Shown here piece by piece: positions 54,686-64,000 of a stretch of 64,000 bases of DNA. The notes under the pieces were generated by a model. The model saw nothing but the letters and a program-made list of their open reading frames with translations. It did no database searches and was not told where the DNA came from. Each line of letters starts with the position of its first letter. Positions within the stretch are counted from its first letter, which is position 1. Position numbers and translations under genes: made by a program. The DNA is from Ascochyta rabiei (lineage: Eukaryota > Ascomycota > Dothideomycetes > Pleosporales > Didymellaceae): NCBI RefSeq assembly GCF_004011695.2, contig NC_082410.1, positions 1,426,001-1,490,000 on the forward strand, given 5' to 3'.

Positions 54686-56128
54686 TCATACTGCATCGGC
54701 CACATCTCCCTTGAGATAGGCAGCCATGGGGTCTGCTGCCATTGTGCGCTTCCGTCTGTACTCCTCCATCTCCTCCTCGTTGACGTCGTTGGTCATTTCA
54801 GCCATGGTCCGCTTGCGACTGGCCGAATCCTGCTTCGCTTTCTGGTCCCTCTCTGGGGCGTTAGGCACGTGCTCTTCGAGAGCTTCTTCTTCTTTCCATG
54901 CAATGGCTCTGGGCACTTCCTCCAAGTCGGCGCCAGTACGCATCTGTTCGGCTTTCTCGAAAGCCTCCCTGCCAGCCTCGCCTGTACAATAAGAGTTCTT
55001 GACCGTAGAGTGACAGCATGCAAAACCCCATTGGAAATCTGCCCACCAACTGCCCCAGACTGATGTGTGGTTTCCGGGGAAGATGTCCTCGGCGTACTTG
55101 GACTTGGCTTTGACTTTTGGTGCACCCTTTATGCCTCCTAGCTCGTCGTACTCGACATATTTCTCGTTTTCGGTAACGGCAATCTTGCGTATAGTCTCGT
55201 CGGTAAATTTCTCCTGTGTGCCGTACTTCTCCGCGAGGATCTTTGCCTTTGCCTTCCTCTGCTCCTCTGCTTCCGCTAATTCCTTCTTCCGCATGACTTC
55301 GCCGGACGTGGGGTTTGCCTGCAAATGTAGTTTGTTCTTGTCTCCACGCTCTTGCGTCTCCCAGGCATAGCGCTGCGCCCTCTCAAACTCTGCAGCATCG
55401 CCAGACGCACGCATGAACCCATCTTCTGCCACCAGCTGTGCTGCTTTGTCCGAGGTTGCGCCGCTGTCTACCATCGATCGTGTCTTGGGGTCGTATTTCG
55501 CCGAGTCCAGGTCGAGGTTCAGCAGGTACTTTGCGGTGTCTTCCCGTAATCGCAGGTTCCTTGTGGATGTTGCCTGTTTCCTCCCCATATCTGTCTCGGC
55601 ATCATACTTGTCGCCCTCGTCCTCCTCATCCCCGGAGTTCTCATCGCCATCTGTGGCCTTCTTCTTCGTCTTCTTACGTAGCTCTTCCAGCTCGTTGTAT
55701 TCTTCTATGACTTGGCTGAAGTCAGATGCATCGTAACCGTTCCATCGATCTCGCTTCGCATCCCAGCTTTGCTGAACGTCTTGAACGACTTCGTCCGCCT
55801 CGATTCGCTTGCCAGTGAACTTTGCGCCTGCTTTGCGTGGTCTACTGAGGCAATCCTTCTTCTTGTGGGTCATGGCTCCGCAGTTCTCACAGGCGCCTTT
55901 GCGGTACTTGGTGGCCGCCGGCCCAAGTTTTCTCCCGCGATCATACCAGGTCGAATCTTGCTCCTGCTTCTGCAAACGCTGATGTTCCAGGTAATCGTCG
56001 CCATTGTCATTGCCGTGCTCATCGATAGCATAGAATGGCTTCTTGGAGATGAAGGAAGGAATGTATTCGTTACGCTCTTTGGCTGCAGCGGAAATGTCCG
56101 GTTTCCTAGGTTCGCCGGGTGGCGCCAT
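54686..56128 (-). CDS. SLU7: pre-mRNA splicing factor Slu7
   Basis: Second-step splicing factor that helps choose the 3' splice site; nuclear, works with Prp18. Single exon, 480 aa, a usual length for fungal Slu7. The start [20 protein letters not shown] and the region [17 protein letters not shown] are conserved. A CCHC zinc knuckle is visible at about 80-94 ([15 protein letters not shown]). It is followed by the basic [14 protein letters not shown] and the long Slu7 domain with [36 protein letters not shown] and the Cys/His segment [14 protein letters not shown] lie near the C-terminus. No intron interrupts the gene. It is divergent from REV3, with 315 bp between starts. Confidence 0.96.
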   Translation of the reverse strand: MAPPGEPRKPDISAAAKERNEYIPSFISKKPFYAIDEHGNDNGDDYLEHQRLQKQEQDSTWYDRGRKLGPAATKYRKGACENCGAMTHKKKDCLSRPRKAGAKFTGKRIEADEVVQDVQQSWDAKRDRWNGYDASDFSQVIEEYNELEELRKKTKKKATDGDENSGDEEDEGDKYDAETDMGRKQATSTRNLRLREDTAKYLLNLDLDSAKYDPKTRSMVDSGATSDKAAQLVAEDGFMRASGDAAEFERAQRYAWETQERGDKNKLHLQANPTSGEVMRKKELAEAEEQRKAKAKILAEKYGTQEKFTDETIRKIAVTENEKYVEYDELGGIKGAPKVKAKSKYAEDIFPGNHTSVWGSWWADFQWGFACCHSTVKNSYCTGEAGREAFEKAEQMRTGADLEEVPRAIAWKEEEALEEHVPNAPERDQKAKQDSASRKRTMAEMTNDVNEEEMEEYRRKRTMAADPMAAYLKGDVADAV

Positions 56129-56443
56129 AATGGCTGCTAGAGAGGTTGGTTGGTTGGTGAGGGTGACGACTGCGCGCGCGGTGGTTCCAGCGAAGATGCG
56201 GCAAAGAGTGGAGAACCATCTGGTAGTTCTGTAGGGCTGCAGCGCCGAGCGTCACATGATGTCGCGTGGCAACAGACGCGTCGGGGCTTCTTGTTGATTT
56301 GCGTCGCGCCCAAGTCGACTTGTACTTCATTCCTGCGTTCGGCGAGAACTTGCATGAGGTCATGCTGGTCGACGTCAGATCTTCTCTACAGCCATGAGGC
56401 AGCTTCTTGCTTATAACAAGTCATCCTGCAACCCCGTGTCGTC
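56129..56443. other. divergent SLU7/REV3 promoter region
   Basis: 315 bp shared by two divergent nuclear-function genes. No TATA box stands out. A palindrome-like gtcacatgatgtcgcg lies near 56251-56266. Confidence 0.4.
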
Positions 56444-59400
56444 ATGGACACGTTCCGCTTCCGCCTGAATTGTATCGACAACTACCAGGCGACGCCGACA
56501 GATCTTGACCCCGTTTTGCGACGTGGTGTTGGCCCTTCGCAAAAGTCGCGTGAGGCATCGCCTCAAGTTCCGGTTATTCGCGCGTTTGGCGCAACTGAAA
56601 CTGGGCAAAAAGTATGCGCGCATATTCATGGAGCGCTCCCGTACTTGTATCTTGAATACGTCGGCAGCTTGGAGAAGGATGCTGGTACGTCTCCCAACTT
56701 TCAGTAGCCTGGTTCGATCCTAAGAAAATGCAGTCAATACCTATATCCATTCCCTTCGAGCGTCGATCGACCACGCCCTCGCCTTGACCTACCGCCGGAA
56801 TGCGAACGACGGGAAGTCGGTCTACGTTGGGCACATCTCGCTGGTTAAAGGCGTGCCGTTCTTTGGATATAATGTCGGATACAAGGTCTTTCTGAAGGTC
56901 TACATGCTCAATCCTATGCACATGACGCGCTTCGCCGACTTGCTGCACCAGGGAGCTATCTTGAACCGCGTATTTCAGCCCTACGAGAGCCATCTACAAT
57001 ACCTCTTGCAGTGGATGTGCGATTACAACTTGTTTGGGTGCGACTACATCAACTGTGCAAAGGTCCAATTCCGCGGTCCCGTTCCAGACAGCGACGAGAT
57101 AGACGTCAAAACGCACAAGTGGCACGATGCGTCCATCGCAGAAGATTTCATCTCGGAAGACGACCAGTATCCTCGACAGAGCCATTGCACGCTAGAGGTA
57201 GACATTCGCGTGCAAGACATTTTGAACCGACACGAACTTCAATACCGACCGATCCACCATGACTTCTTGGAGCGTTCGAGTCAGATGCCGATGAACCTAA
57301 ATGACAAGTATGTGCCATCGATGGCTGGACTGTGGAGAGACGAGACGCGTCGCCGGAAGCGGCAAATGGGTCTCAACGACACGGCGAGTAGCCCGTTCCC
57401 GGCAGAGGTGATGGTTTCTATGTCTGCAGATCCAAGGAATACGGACAGGGGCGGATGGATACATGAGGACGAGTATCGAGAGCTTGTCTCGAATCTGATC
57501 GAGGAGGAGAAGAAGCACAGAGACGAGGTGACTTTTGGTACCTTCGTCAAGGAGGTTCCTGGCCAAGAAGGACTCAGAACGACCGTGGAAAGCGTTGAAG
57601 ACCTGTATCCAGAAAACCTCTCGATTCAGCAGATGAACAATGTTGATGAGCGAGAGCAAAACCAAGCGCTGGAGCCTATCAGTGCGGAAGTCAAGAGCAC
57701 ATTGACCCTGGTTAATGCCCTGCCTGGCGACAACGAGCTACCTCTTAATATTGAGCAACTTCCTGAGATACTCGGAGGGGATGCTGAGACAGATCAGGCA
57801 GAGCAAGATGGGCAGTCTGACACTGAGGAGCAGCAATCGTTTGATCCACTGACTATATCTCTTTTGCGACAGTCTGGTGGCGAAGAAACTTCAGACGATC
57901 ATCTCGATGAGGGCATTGATCTTGTCGATCCCAGCGACGCAGGTAGTGTCGGCGACCCGAACAGTCCTTCCACAGTACGCAAGAGGAACCTTGAGCCAGG
58001 TCTAGAGTCGCCACACAAACGGCAGCGCATACTGAACGGTTCCCAGTCTAGTCCGAGGAAGGTGTCCTTTCATGAAAGGCTTGAAGGACGCAACTCCACA
58101 GGTACATCGCGAAAGAACCACAACGACGAGCTACCAAGGCCCAGTCAATCATCTCAAAGCAGCATTAAAGCTCATGGGCATGGAGGACCAACGACTATGT
58201 CGTTCCCCGTTGTGAAGAACTCAGATGCACCAGGAACGAAGTTACGGCTCAGTCAGTCAGGATACTCGAATTCTCAAGAAATGCCCAAGACACCTAGGCC
58301 TAAGCATCTCATGGTTGGAAGGACACTGATGACCCCTGTAACGCCATGGACACACCAGAAAACATCGCCAATAAGACCAAGCAGTAGCGACCCCAAAGTC
58401 GCTGCAGAGGCATTGTCGTTGACCGAGCGCCTGGTGAAATCGTTTCCGCATAAGCACCCTACGGTTTACTTCGGCACTCTTCCTCCCTCGTTAGATGTGG
58501 TCAATGACACCATGATGCACGCTGGGTTACCTCCTGTCATTTTCCAAGATGCCTATTACAGTGACGAGAAAGATGTGCCGGATCGAGCTCGTGAGTATGC
58601 GGGACGTGAGTTTAAGCTGCAAAGCACTACATTGCCATATCTGCCTGCGTTCGACCCGACCGGCACAAGCTCTGCGAACTTTGGTGAGCAGAAACCAATT
58701 GTGGTCGACAAAATCAAGGAAGACGCGAAGAACAGGACAAGGTCTCAACGGTGCAGCTTGCGAAACTGGGAGATTGCGCAGCCACCTCCGTCGTTCCGGG
58801 AAGTAGATGAATGGCTGCGACACGAGTCAACGAAAAACGCGCCCTCGAAACCCCCATCGAAGCGTAAAAAGACACAGACGCCTAGGCCAAGGAAAGTCAA
58901 ATTTCTAGACCACCTCTCACAGATTGAAGGTCCTACACAGAAGGGTAAATATGGTTTCAAGTTCTCGCAACAGCAAAAGTCAACCAACGTCAGGCACGAA
59001 ACTAAGTACATGAGCATCATGAGCCTGGAAGTGCATGTCAACTCACGAGGCGATCTTGTCCCAGACCCTGCCGAAGACGGTATTCAATCTATCTTTTGGA
59101 CAATCCAAGGCGAAGAGAATGCAACGACAGATCGATCTCGTACAGGAGTGCTCTGCCTTTCAGAGGAGAACGGTATCGCTGAGCGCATAGCCAAGCAGGT
59201 ATCGGTTGAAGTCGAGTACGAAGAAGACGAGCTTGACCTGATCAATCGAATTGTGGATATCGTTCGACAGTTCGATCCTGATATCCTTACTGGTTACGAA
59301 GTACACAACAGCTCATGGGGCTACCTTATCGAACGAGCGAGAATGAAGTTTGAGTACAATCTCTGCGACGAGATCAGCAGAATGAAATCACAGTCTCATG

Positions 59401-61667
59401 GCAGATTCGGTAAAGATGCAGATCGATGGGGCTTCACTCACACCTCAACCATTCGCGTCACTGGACGTCATATGATCAACATCTGGAGAGCCATGCGAGG
59501 AGAGTTGAATCTACTCCAATACACGATGGAGAACGTTGTTTTCCATCTCCTCCATAAGCGCATACCCCACTATCAGCATTCGGACCTCACCACCTGGTAC
59601 CTCAGCACTAAGCCGCGAGATTTGTTCAAGGTACTAAATCATTTCCTGACCCGCATCCAGCTCAACCTCGACATCCTGAAAGCAAACGAAATCGTGCCGC
59701 GTACGAGCGAACAGGCACGTCTTCTGGGAGTCGACTTCTTCTCTGTCATTTCTCGAGGATCACAGTTCAAGGTCGAGTCTACCATGTTCCGCATCGCCAA
59801 ACCCGAGAATTTTGTTCTCATCTCTCCGAGTCGCAAACAGGTCGGCCAGCAGAACGCTCTTGAATGTTTACCCCTAGTCATGGAGCCACAAAGCGCTTTC
59901 TACTCTAGCCCACTTGTGGTGTTGGATTTTCAATCACTGTACCCAAGTGTAATGATTGCGTACAATCTTTGTTACTCCACTTGTCTGGGACGCATCACAA
60001 GCTGGCGTGGCCGTAACAAGATGGGGTTCATGGACTTCAAGCGGGAGCCTCGACTATTGGAGCTGGTCAAGGACCACATTAACATCGCGCCCAACGGCAT
60101 GATGTATGTCAAGCCCGAGATGCGAAAGTCACTCCTCGCAAAGATGTTGGGCGAGATTTTAGAAACTAGAGTCATGGTCAAGAGTGGAATGAAACAGGAC
60201 AAGGATGACAGGACACTGCAGCAACTACTTCATAACAGACAGCTGGCATTAAAACTTCTAGCAAACGTCACTTACGGCTATACATCCGCCTCTTTCTCTG
60301 GCCGCATGCCTTGCTCCGAAATCGCAGACAGCATTGTTCAGACTGGACGCGAGACTCTTGAGAAAGCGATCGCACTCATCCACGCCACCGAGAAATGGGG
60401 AGCTGAAGTAGTATACGGCGACACCGACTCGCTCTTCATCTACCTCAAAGGCCGCACCCGCGACCAAGCCTTCACTATCGGCGAAGAAATCTCCAAAGCC
60501 ATAACTGACGCCAACCCGCGACCTATCAAGCTTAAATTTGAGAAAGTGTACCACCCATGCGTGCTGCTTGCTAAAAAGCGCTACGTCGGCTTCAAGTACG
60601 AGCATCGCAACCAAGCTGAGCCCGACTTTGATGCCAAAGGCATTGAGACTGTCCGCCGCGACGGCACGCCCGCCGAGCAGAAGATCGAGGAACGAGCGTT
60701 GAAACTTCTCTTCCGCACCGCTGATCTGAGCCAAGTAAAGGCATATTTCCAAGAACAATGCACGAAGATCATGCAAGGGCGCATCTCAATTCAAGACTTT
60801 CTCTTCGCCAAAGAGGTAAAGTTAGGAACGTACTCAGACCGAGGCCCTCCTCCGCCCGGCGCCCTCATAGCAACGAAACGTATGCTCGCAGACCCGCGAA
60901 CTGAACCACAATACGGTGAACGGATACCCTATGTCGTCACCACCGGCGCGCCGGGAGCCCGACTCATCGACCGTTGCGTGTCACCGGAAATGCTTCTATC
61001 GAACGAACATCTCGAGCTCGACGCCGAGTACTACATCAGCAAGAATCTCATCCCGCCACTCGAACGCATCTTCAACTTGGTCGGCGCAAACGTAAGACAG
61101 TGGTACGATGAGATGCCCAAAGTGCAGCGCATGCGCAACATCACCGTGCCATTGCCCTCTAGACCGAATCCCAACGTCGCTGGTGGGCAGACCTCGCTCA
61201 GGAAGACACTTGAGAGCTACATGAAGACTTCCTCTTGCCTCGTGTGTCGCGCAAAGCTGCCGCCCCCACCCACGTACCTGCCGGGTGTGGAACCAGATGC
61301 ATTTGCCATGCTGCCACTGTGCGAGAAGTGTCTGCGAAGACCTGCACGGGCGCTCCTCAGCTTGAAACAGAGCATCTGGAAGCGCGAGGTCAGAGTCAAA
61401 GAGGTGGATATGGTTTGTCGGAGTTGTTCGGGGCTGGCGTGGGGTGAAGACATCAAATGCGACAGCCGAGACTGTCCTGTCTTCTACACCAGGGTGAGAG
61501 AGAGGAGCAAGTTGGCGGGGCTGAAGGCGGGAATTGGAAGCGTGGTGGAGGTGCTTGAAGACGGCATTGACGATGGACTGCCGGAGGTTGAGGTTGAGGG
61601 AAGTACGAAACAGGAGACCAGTAAAGAAACCAGCATCGGAGCTCTAAGTGAGGGTCTTGCTTGGTAA
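56444..61667 (+). CDS. REV3: DNA polymerase zeta catalytic subunit Rev3
   Basis: B-family polymerase for translesion synthesis and mutagenic bypass of DNA lesions, working with Rev7 and Rev1. Exons 56444-56684 and 56734-61667 (5175 nt, 1724 aa). The N-terminus MDTFRFRLNCIDNYQATP and HIHGALPYLYLEYVG are typical; the 49-nt intron joins DAG to VNTYIHSLRASIDHALAL. Polymerase motif A is DFQSLYPSVMIAYN from D1145, motif B is QLALKLLANVTYGYTSASF, and motif C is YGDTDSLF from Y1308. KKRYVGFKYE follows. The C-terminus has two Cys clusters: CLVC (from C1582) with CEKCLRR, and CRSC with CDSRDCPVFYTR, the second being the expected iron-sulfur site that binds accessory subunits. The long central part (about 330-750) is disordered. 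All key catalytic Asp residues are present. Confidence 0.97.
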
Positions 61668-62518
61668 AGCAACACTAGAACTTAGCCGATCTCCAAGGTC
61701 CCACTACTCAGCTTACAACAACCGTTGATCCTCCTACCCATGATGGTCAATGTCCCCATTCCCCTCAACTCCGCTTCCTGCGGCCCAATACCCACTGCAC
61801 CCTCGTCACCTATACATCGCTCTACTCATCCTGCTTAAGCACTCCACATCACCCACCCCACCCCTCAGCTTCTCGCCCCAGAAGCTATGCACGCACGTTG
61901 CATATCCTCATCTCAACAAACTTATCCTAACCCTTGTATCCTGTCCACCATGCCGCTACTTGCTGAATGCGATCAAAGACGCCCGTTGCGTCGACGAAGA
62001 GAACGTCTAGACTTGCTAGCCAGAGAGACGAGATGGCATGCAAGCAATTCGCAGTGTCTGTTTCGCTGGAGATGGCGGACATGGCGCGTTTTGTGAGCGC
62101 CATAGCGTCGTGTTGAAACGGCGTTGTCGCGGGGGTTGTCGATGCCGACAAGAAAAAGAAGGGAGGACAAAAGGGAACCTACTGAGGAGGTGACAAGTAC
62201 TAGACATTGGACTCGTGGGGATGAGCATGCGGTACTGGTTCAGTGGGTAGTACCGACTTATGCTGATGTAGTGGCTCGCCCTTCTATGAACGAACTGAAC
62301 GAGAGTTGTTACGGGGAGAATGCGTGGATTTTGAGGTGAGCAAGGCTGTAGTGGCTGGGGGTATCACGAAACGACATGCGAGACGATATATACAAAGGTT
62401 GCAATCCAAACAAGTCAATCTCGCGTGGCTGCCGATCTAGTTATCATCAGGAGCTGCAATAGCTTTTCAAGCTTCTGGTGTTGGGAGACCGCTGGGTGGG
62501 TTTCGCCTTGTGAACGAT
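61668..62518. other. intergenic region between convergent genes
   Basis: 851 bp of 3' flanks of REV3 and of the minus-strand PIF1-type helicase. Short frames on both strands have no recognisable content. Confidence 0.45.
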
Positions 62519-64000
62519 CTATGGCTCGGGCTTCTTTTTGATCACGTGTTTCTCCATGAACTCCTTGACTTGGGCGTTTGCGCCACCTAGGTCGAAGCGT
62601 GGTAGTGCAGTTACGGTCAGGCCCTTTAGAGATCGTGCTCTGCTTACTATGCGGATTGTCAGTCGATGTCTAATGAGTCTTTGAGGAAGACTTACGAGCA
62701 ACGTAGATCTGACTTGGTTCAAAGGCTCGCGCAAGATCAACCGTAACGCGGTCAAGCGTCATGCCCTGAGACTTGTGCACGGTGATTGCATAGCCTGCAG
62801 TAAGAGGGATCTGCGTTCTTGACAGCTTGCAGTACGGCTCGTAGTTTCCGAGCAAATTCACCGTGCAGTCAGCGAATATGGTTCGGGTAACGCCGTTTGT
62901 GAACTGCACGACGGGCCAAGGCTGGTGTCCGTTTACGTCGCCAAAAGCCTTGATTTGCGCTTCGCGGTACGCGGCGTGGTCGCCGCGCAAGTCTCCGCCT
63001 TCGTTTTTCTTGACTGGCACCTTCGGTAGGTCTTTCTCGTCGTAAGGCTTGAATTCGACGATCTTGCCCTGAGCGCCGTTCACGAGGCCCACAGCAGGGT
63101 CAAGGTTCGCTTGCAGTACTACTCGCTGGTCTTGTTTCAGTTGCACTTGTGTGTCGAAACGATGCTCTTTCTGTGCCGCAATGTTAGATGAATGTGCTCT
63201 CTCAATGGATGGTCAACCCACAAGTGTTGATAGACTGCCATCAGGCAGTCGATAGGTGTTCTTTTCGAGAGTCTTATCGCTTCTGTGATTACCAGGCCAA
63301 TAGAAGTCGTCGACGCACTTGTATATGCGAGCTGCTGATTGTATCTTGGCAATGTTCTCGCTGTTGACTCGGTCAACATCGAAGCGTCGAGCGAACAACA
63401 TAATAGCGCCTTCAGTCTCGGACGTGTGGTTCAGAAGAACGTTTGCGTGTGGCTTCAAGATCTTGCCGTCGGTCCGTATGCGGTTGAGGATACTCTTGAA
63501 CATCATGTCTGATTGTCTGTGAATTTGAGTGAGATTTACATGCTTAAAGTTGCATTTCTGTATCGGTTAGTGCTCAGTGCGTACAGTTGTGCAGCGTAAT
63601 ACACATACTTCCCAAGCATGGCTCCGAAACGCCCACATATCAATATCGTAGAACACATCTTCCCGGCAGTCCCTGTTCTCGCACTTGTATTCCTTGGGGC
63701 TGTTATTATTGTCTTTTTCCAATTCCCACCCGCACATGCAGTGAGTGAATGGTTTTACGGGGGCAAGTTGGTAGAACTATGTCGGTCAGTCAACGCTGGC
63801 CTGCTTATATTTGTGTGCACTTACGTCTCCAGTGACAACTAGTTGCACCCCGCCAAAGGCACCTCCAGAATACTTCTCCCCTCTCGAAGCTTTCATAATC
63901 ATGTTCAAACGCTCGAACTGAAGGTTCTCGATCATGCTGATCTCATCAATTACCAATACGTCTGTTTCATCAAATTTCTTCCAGCTTTCTTTACCCCGAG
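62519..64000 (-). CDS. PIF1-type ATP-dependent DNA helicase, N-terminus cut by window edge
   Basis: 5'-3' DNA helicase of the PIF1 superfamily. Visible exons in transcript order: 64000 (open) to 63825, 63776-63609, 63557-63222, 63170-62696, 62646-62519 (1283 nt, about 427 aa). Walker B is VLVIDEISMIE, close to the edge, so Walker A lies beyond it. Motif III (GD-FYQLAPVK) is split by an intron after the Asp. A Cys-containing insert follows (C-x-C at HCMCGW and CENRDC), then DMWAFRSHAWEKC and VNLTQIHRQSD. Motifs V and VI appear as PLTAGYAITVHKSQGMTLD and IYVALSRARSLKGL, the latter across the last intron. The short C-terminus ends KKKPEP. Four introns of 48-51 nt differ from the nearly intronless canonical PIF1, so this is probably one of the accessory PIF1-like genes of filamentous fungi. 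Confidence 0.9.

Noticed and set aside
61750..62010. 86-codon plus frame after REV3
   Set aside because: Pro/Leu-rich with no recognisable pattern; lies in the 3' flank between convergent genes.

Overview
The window is nuclear DNA of a filamentous ascomycete (Pezizomycotina). Dothideomycetes is my best guess, from the make-up of several lineage-typical proteins; this is inference and not proof. Support comes from many 47-80 nt GT-AG introns, monocistronic genes on both strands, short intergenic spacers, and fungal-type proteins (Zn2Cys6 factor, Sla2, Sso-type syntaxin, Cab2, Msy1, Slu7, Rev3). Nineteen genes are well supported. Exon structures were worked out by hand from splice signals, continuity of reading frame and conserved motifs, and every spliced CDS adds up to whole codons.

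Layout. 1-8.8 kb: CoA-biosynthesis gene CAB2 (minus, cut by the left edge), a Zn2Cys6 regulator with seven exons, and a 949-aa protein with two C-terminal membrane helices. 9.8-24.5 kb: plasma-membrane syntaxin, mitochondrial tyrosyl-tRNA synthetase, a GH36 raffinose-synthase-like enzyme, a membrane protein with a pure poly-Glu tract, an aquaporin with a GC-AG intron, and a PA-TM-RING ubiquitin ligase. 25.5-35.7 kb: a modular cysteine-rich secreted protein, an HSDL2-like dehydrogenase, a kappa-class GST, a Myb-like regulator and an Ap4A phosphorylase with a second GC-AG intron. 36-44.2 kb: two proteins of unknown function (522 and 530 aa), 6-phosphogluconolactonase and a 150-aa protein with a conserved Cys-pair C-terminus. 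44.2-47 kb is a gene-poor gap. 47-64 kb: secreted S41 protease, SLA2 (endocytosis and actin), SLU7 (splicing), REV3 (translesion polymerase zeta) divergent from SLU7, and a PIF1-type helicase cut by the right edge.

The genes are mostly housekeeping and do not form one pathway or a biosynthetic cluster. The most unusual object is the secreted protein at 25.5-26.8 kb. It has three copies of one eight-cysteine module, introns at the same place in two of the copies, a Pro/Thr linker built from a 15-bp repeat, a possible Kex2 site, and a C-terminal pair of CGG-type modules. No tRNA or rRNA gene, transposon with terminal repeats, or CRISPR array was found.
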